Shown in pieces: positions 6,607-13,944 of a DNA stretch of 53,931 nt. The notes under the pieces are model-generated. The model was given only the letters and a program-made list of their open reading frames with translations, made no database searches and was not told where the DNA came from. Both the position numbers and the translations under genes were made by a program. The stretch's first letter is position 1. Each line of letters opens with the position of its first letter. The stretch comes from a virus: positions 1 through 53,931 of IMG/VR virus record IMGVR_UViG_3300035667_000105; one strand, written 5' to 3'.

Positions 6607-7667
6607 CCCGCGAGGAGCGCGAGAAAAAATTCAATTACGACCGGCTCGCGTTGTCGGACCGCATCCGGCGCGACGACCGGCTCACCGGCTCATTCCGTAT
6701 CGTCGGCGCCGAGCTGGCGTCGCGGCTGTCGTTCAGTTCCGGAGTTGCGGAGGCGGACCAGCTCTTTCTCGAGAAAGAACTCGGGCTGTCGCTGCGAACG
6801 GTGAAGATGGCAGTCAAGGCGCTGCAGCTGACCGGGTACTTCGAGGTGGTGCGGCCCGGACGGCGCAGCAGCAATCGCTACCGGCCGATTTTCGACGCTC
6901 CAGAGGTGCAGAATTTGCACCTGCCGGAAAGCCGAGAGGTGCAGAATTTGCCCCTGCCAGAGGCTGGGAGGGGCAAAAAAGGGTCGCCAGAGGTGCAAAA
7001 AACGACCGCCGGGAGGGGCAAAATTTGCCCCACTAGTACTTTCTTTAAAGATTTCTTTCCCTCTCTTTCTGGCAGCGCCGCGGGCGCGGCCGCCAGCGCG
7101 CCTGACGGCGCTGGCGGCTCGCCGCGGCAAAACCTCGACCGCCTGAGTGCGCGGCTGCAGCAGCGGCTTGGCGATGGGGTATTCGCGGCCTGGTTCGGAG
7201 CAAAACTCACAGGGGCACATTTTGCACCTGACGCCGTGACGCTCAGTTTCCCGACCGAGTTTCACGCCAACCACGTCCGCACCCATTTCGAGGCTGCGAT
7301 CCTGGAATGCGGCCGCGCCGATCTTCCCGACCTGCAGCGCGTCGCGATCGCCGTCGCCAGGGCCGCACCGGCGCGGCCTGAAAATCCGGACGCGCGCTGG
7401 CTGCTCGACGAAGGCGCGCCGCTGGTCGGCGATGCGATGGGCTTTGCCCCCGACAAGGCGGCGGCGGCGGTGTGGGAATGGCTGAAGCGCTGCGGCGACG
7501 ATCCCGCAGGCCTGCGCCGCATCATCGCCGACGCCGCGGCGCGCGGGCTCACCGGCGATCAATTCCGCGACGTCCTGCAGCTGCGCACCAAGGAGCTGCT
7601 GTTCGCCGACCAGAAGAAGCTGCCGTTCAAACCCACGGCGGTGAACACCGAAAGGAAAGCGTCATGA
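6603..7667 (+). CDS. Replication initiator: winged helix plus DnaA-N-like domain
   Basis: Encodes 354 residues. Residues 1-97 form a winged helix (ELASRLSFSSGVAEADQLFL, KELGLSLRTVKMAVKALQLT, GYFEVVRPGRRSSNRYRP) for DNA binding. Residues 100-155 are low-complexity and contain VQN(L)xLP repeats encoded by iterons. Residues 175-235 resemble DnaA domain I: LQQRLGDGVFAAWFGAKLTG, DAVTLSFPTEFHANHVRTHF, with the typical Trp-Phe and buried strand. The C-terminal 100 residues are helical. Domain I of DnaA recruits DnaB, and a phage DnaB is encoded at 47121-48596. The layout parallels lambda O, whose gene also carries the origin. Confidence 0.75.
   Translation: MTREEREKKFNYDRLALSDRIRRDDRLTGSFRIVGAELASRLSFSSGVAEADQLFLEKELGLSLRTVKMAVKALQLTGYFEVVRPGRRSSNRYRPIFDAPEVQNLHLPESREVQNLPLPEAGRGKKGSPEVQKTTAGRGKICPTSTFFKDFFPSLSGSAAGAAASAPDGAGGSPRQNLDRLSARLQQRLGDGVFAAWFGAKLTGAHFAPDAVTLSFPTEFHANHVRTHFEAAILECGRADLPDLQRVAIAVARAAPARPENPDARWLLDEGAPLVGDAMGFAPDKAAAAVWEWLKRCGDDPAGLRRIIADAAARGLTGDQFRDVLQLRTKELLFADQKKLPFKPTAVNTERKAS
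6904..7229. repeat. Iteron-like palindromes inside the initiator gene, candidate replication origin
   Basis: A 19-base imperfect palindrome AGGKGCA-N5-TGCMCCT occurs at 6904-6922 (perfect arms AGGTGCA/TGCACCT), 6937-6955, 7014-7032 and 7211-7229. Half-sites AGGGGCA at 6969-6975 and AGGTGCA at 6991-6997 lie between them. The array is followed at 7032-7072 by an AT-rich, pyrimidine-rich stretch in otherwise GC-rich DNA. Iterons beside an unwinding element within the initiator gene match the layout of lambda ori. Confidence 0.7.
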
Positions 7668-7987
7668 CTGATACCGAAATTGATCAATCCGCAGCGGCCG
7701 CGTTGGTGGCGACTAGCGTGGCTTCGGGATTCCGGTCGGACGGCCAGATCCTGCTCGATCGCTATCTCGCCCAGTTCAATCGGTTGCTGGAGCTGCATCG
7801 CCGCCTGGTCACGCTGCGCGGCGCGATCGTGGCCACGCCTGCGCCGAGCACGGGCGCCGACAAGCCGGAACAACCGCAGCCAAAATCGACGCCGTTGTTT
7901 GCCGGCCTAAGCATGATCGCGGACGCCGACGAGACCGTCATCAAGGCGCTCGAAAATGACATCGACGATCTGACGAAGCTGTTCTGA
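7664..7987 (+). CDS. Hypothetical protein, 107 aa
   Basis: AGGAAAG precedes the ATG, which overlaps the initiator stop (ATGA). The product is helical ([20 protein letters not shown]) with a Pro-rich linker and an acidic C-terminal helix ([20 protein letters not shown]). Its place after the initiator suggests a replication accessory role, which remains inference. Confidence 0.65.
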   Translation: MTDTEIDQSAAAALVATSVASGFRSDGQILLDRYLAQFNRLLELHRRLVTLRGAIVATPAPSTGADKPEQPQPKSTPLFAGLSMIADADETVIKALENDIDDLTKLF

Positions 7988-8253
7988 TGCCCACCGCTGC
8001 AGCGAAAGAAGAGCCAGCGACCAAGTTCGCCAAGGATCAGCTGAAGGCGATCGTCGAGCGCATCGAGCGGCTCGAGGAGGAAAAGAAAACCATCTCCGAC
8101 GACATCCGCGACGTCTACGCCGAAGCCAAGGGCAACGGTTTTGACGTCAAGGCGCTGCGTAGCGTGGTGCGGCTGCGCAAGATGGACGCCAACGAGCGCC
8201 AGGAACACGAGACCATCCTGGAAACCTATCTGCAGGCGCTGGGAATGCTGTGA
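7987..8253 (+). CDS. GapR-family (DUF2312) DNA-binding protein
   Basis: Encodes 88 residues that match the GapR/DUF2312 signature nearly throughout: [60 protein letters not shown]. GapR is an alphaproteobacterial nucleoid protein that clamps overtwisted DNA ahead of replication and transcription and assists topoisomerases. A phage copy next to the initiator and origin suggests a role in phage replication. The start overlaps the previous stop by one base. Confidence 0.85.
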   Translation: MPTAAAKEEPATKFAKDQLKAIVERIERLEEEKKTISDDIRDVYAEAKGNGFDVKALRSVVRLRKMDANERQEHETILETYLQALGML

Positions 8254-8287
8254 TGAACGCTCATTCCCAAGACCGGAGAATCGGCCC

Positions 8288-8590
8288 ATGGCCAAGATAG
8301 AGCAGCGTGCACAAATCACGTGCGACGTCGTCGTGCGCCTTACGGAGGCTGAAATACGTTTTCTTGACGCCCTCGTCGGGTACGGCTGGAAGAGCTTCAT
8401 TAAAGTCTTCGAAGCGCAACTTGGATCCGCCTATAGCCAGGACCATCATGACGGCGGCAAGCTTTTCTTTGAAACGATCGGCTGCGCTACGGGGATATTG
8501 CGACGGGTTGATGAAGCTCGCGCTGTATTCTCGGACGAGAAAGAGGCGCGCAGGCCATCACCTAAACCGGAAGGCCAGGTCGCCTCATGA
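8288..8590 (+). CDS. Hypothetical protein, 100 aa
   Basis: Starts MAKIEQRAQITCDVVVRLTE at 8288. Helical segments AEIRFLDALVGYGWKSFIKVF and KLFFETIGCATGILRRVDEA are followed by a charged tail. GGAGAATCGG lies upstream at a slightly long distance. The stop overlaps the HNH start (ATGA). Function unknown. Confidence 0.6.
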   Translation: MAKIEQRAQITCDVVVRLTEAEIRFLDALVGYGWKSFIKVFEAQLGSAYSQDHHDGGKLFFETIGCATGILRRVDEARAVFSDEKEARRPSPKPEGQVAS

Positions 8591-9102
8591 ACGCGCCGCA
8601 ACCCAGCGCCACCTTCATCCAGGCGATACGGTCCAATTTCGGCCCGCTGCCGATCGAGCAGTCGCTGCAGACACGGTTCGATCTATCGGCGACGCCATGG
8701 CGGCTGATCGTACTGAACTATCGAAACGACATTTGCTGCCTGGTCGACGCGATCGATTATGCCTGGCTTGTCGAACACACCTGGAACGAATGGTGGAGCG
8801 GGCGCGCGCGCTGGCAGCTCTATGCCAAGCGCAACATCGGCCCCGACCGCGCCACGCTGCGGATGCATCGCGAGATCCTGAAAATCGCCGATCCGCGCAC
8901 CGAGCGCGCGATGCTCGATCTGCATGGCGATCACCGCAACGGGCAGACGCTGGACAACCGGCGCGCCAATCTGCGCTGGCTGACGCCGGCGGATAACCGC
9001 GCCAACACTCACGCGCGTGAGCGCATTCCAACGCTCGAGCTGATCATCGGCCGGTTGCTGGCGGGGCTGCCGGCGGACGGTGCCCATGACATTCCGTTCT
9101 AA
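8587..9102 (+). CDS. HNH endonuclease
   Basis: Encodes 171 residues. The HNH core lies at about residues 98-140: RMHREIL, then DLHGDHRNGQTLDNRRANLR, then WLTPADNRANTHAR, with the conserved His, Asn and Arg pattern of the AP2-like or homing HNH family. The N-terminal 90 residues are probably a target-recognition region (VDAIDYAWLVEHTWNEWWSG). It sits among replication genes, so it may be a free-standing homing endonuclease rather than a packaging nuclease. Confidence 0.8.
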   Translation: MNAPQPSATFIQAIRSNFGPLPIEQSLQTRFDLSATPWRLIVLNYRNDICCLVDAIDYAWLVEHTWNEWWSGRARWQLYAKRNIGPDRATLRMHREILKIADPRTERAMLDLHGDHRNGQTLDNRRANLRWLTPADNRANTHARERIPTLELIIGRLLAGLPADGAHDIPF

Positions 9103-9120
9103 GGAGGGATATACCCGTTC

Positions 9121-9522
9121 TTATCGGCGGGGAGGGAGGTCAAGAGGATTGCCCGGCCCCAGTCGCCCGATCAGCTCGTCAATCTGCGGTTTCGAAAAAC
9201 CGACATCCTGTAAAAACCGACGGGTGAGTCCAGCCTCGTCCCTTACCGGCAATTCCTGCTTAACAAGTGCAGCTCGTTGCGCCGGTGTGAACTTCCGACC
9301 CGAGCTATTCTCGATCGTATCGATCGCCCAGGAACGGATCAGGGCGATGTCGTCATTCGGCGGTGCGCGCAGGATGCTGACACCGATTTCTACCATCTTG
9401 ATGTCCATCTGCCGCTCATTGGTCCAGTAGTTCACGAGCGGGGCCGCCGTGCCGCCCAAAATCGTACCGGCGAGGGCGGCGATGCTGAGCCACAGAGCAT
9501 TCGGGGGCGACTTGTCGGCCAT
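9121..9522 (-). CDS. Single-span membrane protein on the opposite strand (cargo-like)
   Basis: Encodes 133 residues with one N-terminal membrane segment (ALWLSIAALAGTILGGTAAP) and a soluble domain with helices (NERQMDIKMVEIGVSILRA, DDIALIRSWAIDTIENSSGR). I recall similar proteins of unknown role from other phages. It is transcribed against the surrounding early genes and has its own promoter-like sequence (9529-9556), so it fits the definition of a moron expressed from the prophage. Confidence 0.75.
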   Translation of the reverse strand: MADKSPPNALWLSIAALAGTILGGTAAPLVNYWTNERQMDIKMVEIGVSILRAPPNDDIALIRSWAIDTIENSSGRKFTPAQRAALVKQELPVRDEAGLTRRFLQDVGFSKPQIDELIGRLGPGNPLDLPPRR

Positions 9523-9528
9523 CTAGCG

Positions 9529-9556
9529 ACTGTAAAATGGGACAGCTGAATTTCAA
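9529..9556 (-). promoter_or_regulatory. Candidate promoter of the membrane-protein cargo gene
   Basis: On the minus strand TTGAAA (9556-9551), a 16-base spacer and TACAGT (9534-9529) make a fair sigma-70-type promoter. The start site would fall at or next to the ATG at 9522, and no Shine-Dalgarno sequence is present, so the message may be leaderless. Confidence 0.45.
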
Positions 9557-9665
9557 AGCCGCAGGTTCGATTCGTCCACATCGCAAAAGCAGGGGTGACC
9601 ACCGGTTCCGTCCCCTACATCTAGCCGGATTCGACAATGCTCCGCGGCGGCGCTTTGATGCGCCG

Positions 9666-10145
9666 ATGTCCCCGCGGGTGATCCAGCTTCCGATGTCCGG
9701 CCGGGACCGCCGGCACTATGTCCGCGAGCTCGCCCGCGTCGAGCAGTTGCACGTCTCGCTGCTGCGCAAAGTCGAGGACGCCTTCGCCGCGGCCGACGCT
9801 CAGTTGCGCCAGGCGCATTTTCTGGCGTGCGAGGAGTGGAACGCGCGCCAGTTTATCGGTGGCCCGGCCGAACCGTCGCCGACGATATCGGACGCCATCC
9901 ACGGCGGCGTCGAAATGCTCGAGGTGCGCTGCAAGCGCTGCGGTCATGCCGATCTGGTCGACCTGGTGCTTGTGATCTGGCCGCGCGATCGCCAAGTGCA
10001 TACGCTTGCGCGCGCGCTTGGTTGCCTGCCCTGCAGGGCGGCGGGCCGGCCCAAACAGCGGCCAGAGTTGGTCGCGCTGCGCACCCGCCATCCGATCGAG
10101 CCGGATCCGGCGCCGGCGGCTGCACGGCGCCGAAAAACCGGATAG
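9666..10145 (+). CDS. Putative zinc-ribbon protein, 159 aa
   Basis: The frame is open from 9537, but coding character improves from the ATG at 9666 (MSPRVIQLPMSGRDRRHYVR). A helical N-terminal half (ELARVEQLHVSLLRKVEDAF) precedes a C4 zinc-ribbon pattern: CKRC at about residue 108 and CLPC at about 137. Function unknown; nucleic-acid binding is plausible. Confidence 0.6.
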   Translation: MSPRVIQLPMSGRDRRHYVRELARVEQLHVSLLRKVEDAFAAADAQLRQAHFLACEEWNARQFIGGPAEPSPTISDAIHGGVEMLEVRCKRCGHADLVDLVLVIWPRDRQVHTLARALGCLPCRAAGRPKQRPELVALRTRHPIEPDPAPAAARRRKTG

Positions 10146-10155
10146 AACCCGTCCC

Positions 10156-10419
10156 ATGACGAAGTTCGTCGAACCCCATCCGCTGTCCGATCCCGCCGCC
10201 GCGGCGCGCCAGCTGCTCGAGCTCGCCAATGCAATCGAGGCCGATCAGATGGGTCGGATTTCCGTGGCCTCTCTCAATGCGCAATTCATCGCCGCCGGCG
10301 CCGGCGCCGCGCAATACCGCGCCGCGGTGGCGGCCGCGATCGCCGGCGGCTGGCTCGTGTCGCATCCGTCCGGCGCCTATCTCAGCTTCACCCAGGCCGG
10401 CGCGGACCTGTTCGCGTGA
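10156..10419 (+). CDS. Hypothetical winged-helix-like protein, 87 aa
   Basis: Product starts MTKFVEPHPLSDPAAAARQL. The order helix (ARQLLELANAIEADQ), helix (ISVASLNAQFIAAGAG), helix (YRAAVAAAIAGGWLVS) and a short hairpin (SGAYLSFTQAGADLF) resembles a small winged helix, but this is a visual judgement only. Confidence 0.6.
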   Translation: MTKFVEPHPLSDPAAAARQLLELANAIEADQMGRISVASLNAQFIAAGAGAAQYRAAVAAAIAGGWLVSHPSGAYLSFTQAGADLFA

Positions 10420-10429
10420 AGGATGCACA

Positions 10430-10627
10430 ATGAAATATCGCGGCAAACACTACATCGTGGTGCAGGGCATCGAGCCCAACAGCTGGAAATGGTCGGTCGA
10501 CGTCGACGAGCGCACCGTGAAGACGGGCGCTGCAAAAAGCAGGCTCGCTGCCGTGAAGGCCGTTGAACGTGTGGTTGATCGATCGCAGATGCCGAAAAAA
10601 CGCCGGTTGGCGAAGCCCGATCGCTGA
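10430..10627 (+). CDS. Hypothetical basic protein, 65 aa
   Basis: AAGGA lies six bases before the ATG at 10430. The product has a beta-rich N-terminus (KYRGKHYIVVQGIEPNSWKW) and a basic helical C-terminus (RLAAVKAVERVVDRSQMPKK). I recall similar short proteins in Bradyrhizobium-type genomes; role unknown. Confidence 0.65.
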   Translation: MKYRGKHYIVVQGIEPNSWKWSVDVDERTVKTGAAKSRLAAVKAVERVVDRSQMPKKRRLAKPDR

Positions 10628-10810
10628 TCAGGATTTTTCTTGCCGCACGCCCTTGAATTTCTTCTTGCTCTTCTTCACTGCCATGAACTCGCCGGAGCTC
10701 TTGTCGCGCTTGGTCCAGGCCGGCTCGCCCATCACCGCAGTCTTGCGTTGCGTCCGCTTCTTCACTGCACCCTTGCGCGCATTGTCGCCGACCGGCTTGT
10801 TTACCGCCAT
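10628..10810 (-). CDS. Small lysine-rich protein, 60 aa
   Basis: GGAG lies six bases before the ATG at 10810. The product is very basic (KPVGDNARKGAVKKRTQ, then AWTKRDKSSGEFMAVKKSKK). The pattern is one I associate with small uncharacterised proteins of Bradyrhizobium and its phages. It is transcribed against its neighbours and abuts the 3' end of the preceding gene. DNA or RNA binding is likely from composition alone. Confidence 0.7.
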   Translation of the reverse strand: MAVNKPVGDNARKGAVKKRTQRKTAVMGEPAWTKRDKSSGEFMAVKKSKKKFKGVRQEKS

Positions 10811-10952
10811 CATGATCTCCCGTTGCCTCGCCGCGCCGTCGCGGCCTGGCATTCGGAACGGAGCAGCCGCGCCAAAGGTTCCAGGCCGGAACGATTCAGC
10901 CCGGTCGCGCTTTTGAAGTTGCAGTTTGCGCGGCGTTGAGTGGAGTTGTGTG

Positions 10953-11315
10953 ATGCGTAAGTCCGGCTGGACCCCGTCGATCGTTCCGCGAGACGACGAT
11001 CAGAATGTTTACCTGGTGCTGGACGATTTAGACCGCGGCGGCCGGGTCTGGTGCGAAGCCGGCGCGGAGACCGCGGATCTCGAAACCGTCATCGTCGACC
11101 TGCTCGATGGCCGGTACAAAAATCCGGCTCGGGTGGTTTGCTTCAATACCGCGGAAGCGTGGTCGCAGGATGTGTCTGGTGACGTCGCCCAGGAGTTGCG
11201 CCGGCGCTGTGATCTGCAGCTGCGCGACGTACCGTTCTTCCTGCAAGATTTTGTCGATCGCTACGAAGGGCGCTGGGGCGACTACCAGCTGCCGCTGCCG
11301 ATCCGGCTGGTGTGA
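10953..11315 (+). CDS. Conserved hypothetical protein upstream of the ligase, 120 aa
   Basis: Starts MRKSGWTPSIVPRDDDQNVY at 10953. Segments TADLETVIVDLLDGRYKNPA, RVVCFNTAEAWSQDVSGDV and LRDVPFFLQDFVDRYEGRWG look like a compact alpha/beta protein that I recall as widespread in Bradyrhizobium. Its TGA overlaps the ligase ATG (TGATG), so the two genes are co-translated. No biochemical role is known to me. Confidence 0.75.
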   Translation: MRKSGWTPSIVPRDDDQNVYLVLDDLDRGGRVWCEAGAETADLETVIVDLLDGRYKNPARVVCFNTAEAWSQDVSGDVAQELRRRCDLQLRDVPFFLQDFVDRYEGRWGDYQLPLPIRLV

Positions 11316-12235
11316 TGGCTTTCCCTCGAACCAGGTCTGCGCCCTTAGGCGTCAAGGCGCCGTTTCCCGGCTTCGTCCCGCCGGCGCTGGCGAGCAAGAT
11401 CGGCAAGGTGCCGTCGGGCGAGCGCTGGATCCATGAAATCAAGTTCGACGGCTACCGGGTCCAGCTGCACATCGCCAACGAGGCGGCCAAGGTGTTCACC
11501 CGTCGCGGCATCGACTGGACCGGGCGATTCCGCAAAGTCGCCGCCGACGCCTTCCTGATCAGCGCCCGCTCGGCGATCATCGATGGCGAGGTGGTGGTGC
11601 CGGCGGCGGACGGCACTACCGATTTCTCAGTGCTGCAGAACGAGCTCAAGGGCGCTTCCGGCAAGATCGTGATGGTGGCGTTCGATCTGCTTTATCTCAA
11701 CGGTTATGACCTGCGCAAAATCCCGCTGCTCGAGCGCAAGGCCGCGCTGCGCAAGCTGATCGCAAATTCCGCGATCCAGTTCAGCGAAAGCTTTGAGCTC
11801 GATGGCCCGACGATGTTCAAGCACGCCTGCAAGACCGGCCTCGAGGGCGTGGTTTCCAAGGTGCGCGACAGCCGCTACCCGGTCGACCGCACCAATGACT
11901 GGGTCAAGGTCACCTGCGCGCAGCGCGAGACACTGCCGATCGCCGGCTTCGCGCTGGACGGCAACAAATTCGACGGCATCTATCTCGGCCGCCGCAAGGG
12001 CAGGGACCTCGTCTATGCCGGCAAGGTCGATCACGGCTTCACGCCGGATTCGGCAAAAGAGTTGCGGGCACGGCTGACGCCGCTGCAGCGCAAGACGCAA
12101 CCTTACGCCAAAAAAATCGCGCACCGCGCCTTTTGGGTCGAGCCGTCGTTGCTGGCCGAGATCGAGTACCGGGCGAAGTCGACCGAGGGCAAGCTGCGAC
12201 ATCCGTTTTTCAAGGGACTGCGGGAGGATTTATGA
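11315..12235 (+). CDS. ATP-dependent DNA ligase
   Basis: Encodes 306 residues with the nucleotidyltransferase motifs in order: motif I EIKFDGYR (Lys 43 is the AMP acceptor), motif III near residue 88-95 (IIDGEVVVP), motif IIIa (VAFDLLYLNG), motif IV (LEGVVSKVRDSRY) and motif V (DWVKVTC). An OB-fold domain follows (KFDGIYLGRRKGRDLVYAGK, motif VI region). It resembles the stand-alone ligase domain of LigD/LigC enzymes. It seals nicks in DNA and may serve phage replication or repair. Start chosen at the ATG in TGATG. Confidence 0.92.
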   Translation: MAFPRTRSAPLGVKAPFPGFVPPALASKIGKVPSGERWIHEIKFDGYRVQLHIANEAAKVFTRRGIDWTGRFRKVAADAFLISARSAIIDGEVVVPAADGTTDFSVLQNELKGASGKIVMVAFDLLYLNGYDLRKIPLLERKAALRKLIANSAIQFSESFELDGPTMFKHACKTGLEGVVSKVRDSRYPVDRTNDWVKVTCAQRETLPIAGFALDGNKFDGIYLGRRKGRDLVYAGKVDHGFTPDSAKELRARLTPLQRKTQPYAKKIAHRAFWVEPSLLAEIEYRAKSTEGKLRHPFFKGLREDL

Positions 12236-12236
12236 A

Positions 12237-12461
12237 ATGAAGGCGATCATCGAATACGAGTCGTTCCCGCGAAACAAGCGCTTGCGGGATGACGGCCAGG
12301 ACGCAAAGGGGTGGAAGTTTGAGACCCTTGAACACGATGAAATGACGTTTCCGCACCTCATCCGAGCCACCGACGCCGGAGGACGGTCCTGCTACTACAT
12401 TGCAGTTGGTCCTGAAGGCTATGCCGTCGACATCAAAAAGGTGGAGGTCGAACAGCCATGA
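12237..12461 (+). CDS. Hypothetical protein, 74 aa
   Basis: GGGAGGATTT precedes the ATG, which follows the ligase stop by one base. The product (MKAIIEYESFPRNKRLRDDG, then TFPHLIRATDAGGRSCYYIA) is a small beta-rich protein. The stop overlaps the next start (ATGA). Function unknown. Confidence 0.65.
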   Translation: MKAIIEYESFPRNKRLRDDGQDAKGWKFETLEHDEMTFPHLIRATDAGGRSCYYIAVGPEGYAVDIKKVEVEQP

Positions 12462-12685
12462 GGAGGATGATGCCACAGATTCCGCACGGCCAGGTAATCG
12501 GCCGGCCGGAAGGTTGGACGCCTGAAACAGAGGAGGATCATTTCACGGTCTGCCCGGTCTGCAAACAAAGGCTGGACATGCGCGATCTCGGCCAGGTGCT
12601 CGATCATTGGCATGGCGGGCCGCGGTGGCTAACCATCAACGGGAGGACTACTTATATGCCCATCAAGGGCAAATTGCACTGGTGA
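12458..12685 (+). CDS. Small zinc-finger-like protein, 75 aa
   Basis: Contains CPVCKQRLDMRDLGQVLDHW, a CxxC followed by an Asp-His-Trp-His cluster, suggesting a zinc finger of the treble-clef or HNH-remnant type. The ATG at 12458 overlaps the upstream stop; a start at 12467 with GAGGAGG before it is also possible. Role unknown. Confidence 0.65.
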   Translation: MRRMMPQIPHGQVIGRPEGWTPETEEDHFTVCPVCKQRLDMRDLGQVLDHWHGGPRWLTINGRTTYMPIKGKLHW

Positions 12686-12779
12686 AGGCCTGCGAGGATG
12701 CCCCAACTCACCGCCGCAGATCGCAGCGATTAGAGCGGCTTGAAACCGTCCGTTAACCCGGAAGTGGAAGGTTTCGGGG

Positions 12780-13133
12780 ATGGCCCCGCCGAAATTCCAT
12801 AACGAACGCCGCGCGCAGGCGCACGAGCTGCTCGGTCTGTATCTTAAGATAGGGCCCGACGTCGCCAAGATGGAAGACATCAAGCGGGCGCTGCGCGAGA
12901 GCGCGACCGAGGGCGGCGAGAACTTCAAGGAAGAGTTCGCCGGTGAAGGCGTCGTCAAGGTCGCCGGCAAAAAGGACGGTGCGTTCAAGGGCATCGTGCC
13001 GACGGTGGATCCCGATATCTTCTTGTCATTGAGTGAACGCCGCCGCCAAACCCTGGTCGAGCAGGGCATCATCAAGATGACCAACACCTACGGCAAGCCG
13101 TTCTACGGCAGCGTCACCATCGAGGGCTTCTGA
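12780..13133 (+). CDS. Hypothetical protein, 117 aa
   Basis: Starts MAPPKFHNERRAQAHELLGL, with helices (GPDVAKMEDIKRALRESATE) and a C-terminal GIIKMTNTYGKPFYGSVTIE. Codon use matches its neighbours. The 94 bases before it (12686-12779) hold nothing I can identify. It is followed by an overlapping frame that starts with CTG. Confidence 0.65.
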   Translation: MAPPKFHNERRAQAHELLGLYLKIGPDVAKMEDIKRALRESATEGGENFKEEFAGEGVVKVAGKKDGAFKGIVPTVDPDIFLSLSERRRQTLVEQGIIKMTNTYGKPFYGSVTIEGF

Positions 13134-13360
13134 GAACCGCCGTCATCGTCAGCCGCGGCCGCTGGCGCGGCCGGCGCGGCTGGATCGCAGGCGCCCTCGA
13201 CGATCTTCACCCGCTTGCCACGCGCACTGCCGTGTTTTCCGGCACCGGTGTCCAGGTGCTCGACATCGCCAACCTCGATCGTGCCAATCGCCAGCTCGAG
13301 CTCGCACTGTCCGATGCAGAAACAAAAACGCCGCCGGCACGGGTGCCGACGGCGCTCTGA
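13130..13360 (+). CDS. Probable 76-aa protein with a CTG start
   Basis: An open frame in the +2 register encodes RTAVIVSRGRWRGRRGWIAG, ALDDLHPLATRTAVFSGTGV and QVLDIANLDRANRQLELALS, which reads as real protein. No ATG, GTG or TTG lies between the last upstream stop and this stretch. CTG at 13130 overlaps the TGA of the previous gene (CTGA) and has GAGGG three bases upstream. The 3' end also encodes the leftward terminator at 13321-13354. The start codon is an inference. Confidence 0.5.
   Translation: MRTAVIVSRGRWRGRRGWIAGALDDLHPLATRTAVFSGTGVQVLDIANLDRANRQLELALSDAETKTPPARVPTAL
13321..13354 (-). terminator. Intrinsic terminator of the leftward late operon
   Basis: Reading leftward, arms 13344-13354 and 13329-13339 pair over 11 bases with a single mismatch and a 4-base loop, followed by TTTTTGTT (13328-13321). 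It lies 31 bases after the last late gene (stop at 13385) and inside the 3' end of the converging rightward frame. Confidence 0.8.
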
Positions 13361-13384
13361 TGCAAAATGATGAATGATGGTGAG

Positions 13385-13630
13385 CTAGTGGCCGATCAGG
13401 AGCCGCTGGATCCCGGTGATGACTGTCAGCACCACAGCGCAAAATCCGACGACGCCACCAATGTACGCTGCGACCTTGACCAGGAACCAGTTGATATTCT
13501 TCAGCCTGATATAGGCTTCATGCATCTCCCCGACCTGGCCAGCCATTGCATCGTGCGCGTCCGCACGTCTTTCGAGCGCGGCGATGCGGTCGCGGTCAGA
13601 TGAAACGAGGCGCGCTGCAGCTGTTCGCAT
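13385..13630 (-). CDS. Coiled-coil plus one-span membrane protein of the lysis cassette
   Basis: The start at 13630 forms TAATG with the stop of the Rz1-like gene. The product has a charged helical N-terminus (SSDRDRIAALERRADAHDAM) and a C-terminal membrane segment (FLVKVAAYIGGVVGFCAVVL). This order recalls XhlA-type holin-associated proteins. No other holin is obvious, so it is a candidate for the holin function, but the family is not certain. Confidence 0.6.
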   Translation of the reverse strand: MRTAAARLVSSDRDRIAALERRADAHDAMAGQVGEMHEAYIRLKNINWFLVKVAAYIGGVVGFCAVVLTVITGIQRLLIGH

Positions 13631-13944
13631 TAGTTGCTTCCCTTGCCGGCATAGTCCTGCCGCTGGTCGCGCACGCAATTGCGGCCGGCTATAATTGTGG
13701 CCACGGCGACTTTTGCCGTATCTCGATTCTCACGGTAAGCGGCGATGGCGTCGCCGTCCGTTCCGCGCGCCGGCGGGATCTCCGGCTCCGTCAAGACTTC
13801 CTCGCACACGGTCGATAGATCAACTGCGAGTGGTGCAGGGAGATTGTCAGCCGGGCGCCACGTACTACAGGAGGCCAGCGGCCCCGAGCTTGCAAGTAAC
13901 AGGAGCTTTAGCCCCAGCAGCAGTCGGTTTTTGTGGTTTCGCAT
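13630..13944 (-). CDS. Rz1-like outer-membrane lipoprotein (o-spanin)
   Basis: Encodes 104 residues with a lipoprotein signal (NRLLLGLKLLLLASSGPLAS then Cys), giving a lipobox LASC at about residue 26. Its start lies inside the 3' end of the Rz-like gene in another frame (80-base overlap), the classical Rz/Rz1 arrangement. Spanins fuse the inner and outer membranes at the end of lysis. It is longer than lambda Rz1 and not strongly Pro-rich, so the assignment rests on position and lipobox. Confidence 0.75.
   Translation of the reverse strand: MRNHKNRLLLGLKLLLLASSGPLASCSTWRPADNLPAPLAVDLSTVCEEVLTEPEIPPARGTDGDAIAAYRENRDTAKVAVATIIAGRNCVRDQRQDYAGKGSN

Noticed and set aside
6904-7032. Possible CRISPR-like repeat array
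   Set aside because: Repeats are short palindromes of 19 bases with irregular spacing inside a coding sequence and no spacers or cas genes; the origin explanation is better.
6690-7562. Open frame of 290 codons on the minus strand
   Set aside because: Antisense to the replication initiator; repeated segments only reflect the iteron palindromes.
9528-9576. tRNA-like pieces: GACTGTAAA resembling a tRNA-Tyr anticodon loop and GGTTCGATTC resembling a T-arm, about 24 bases apart
   Set aside because: The T-stem does not pair, no acceptor or D-arm can be built, and the first piece is better explained as the -10 region of the 9121-9522 promoter.
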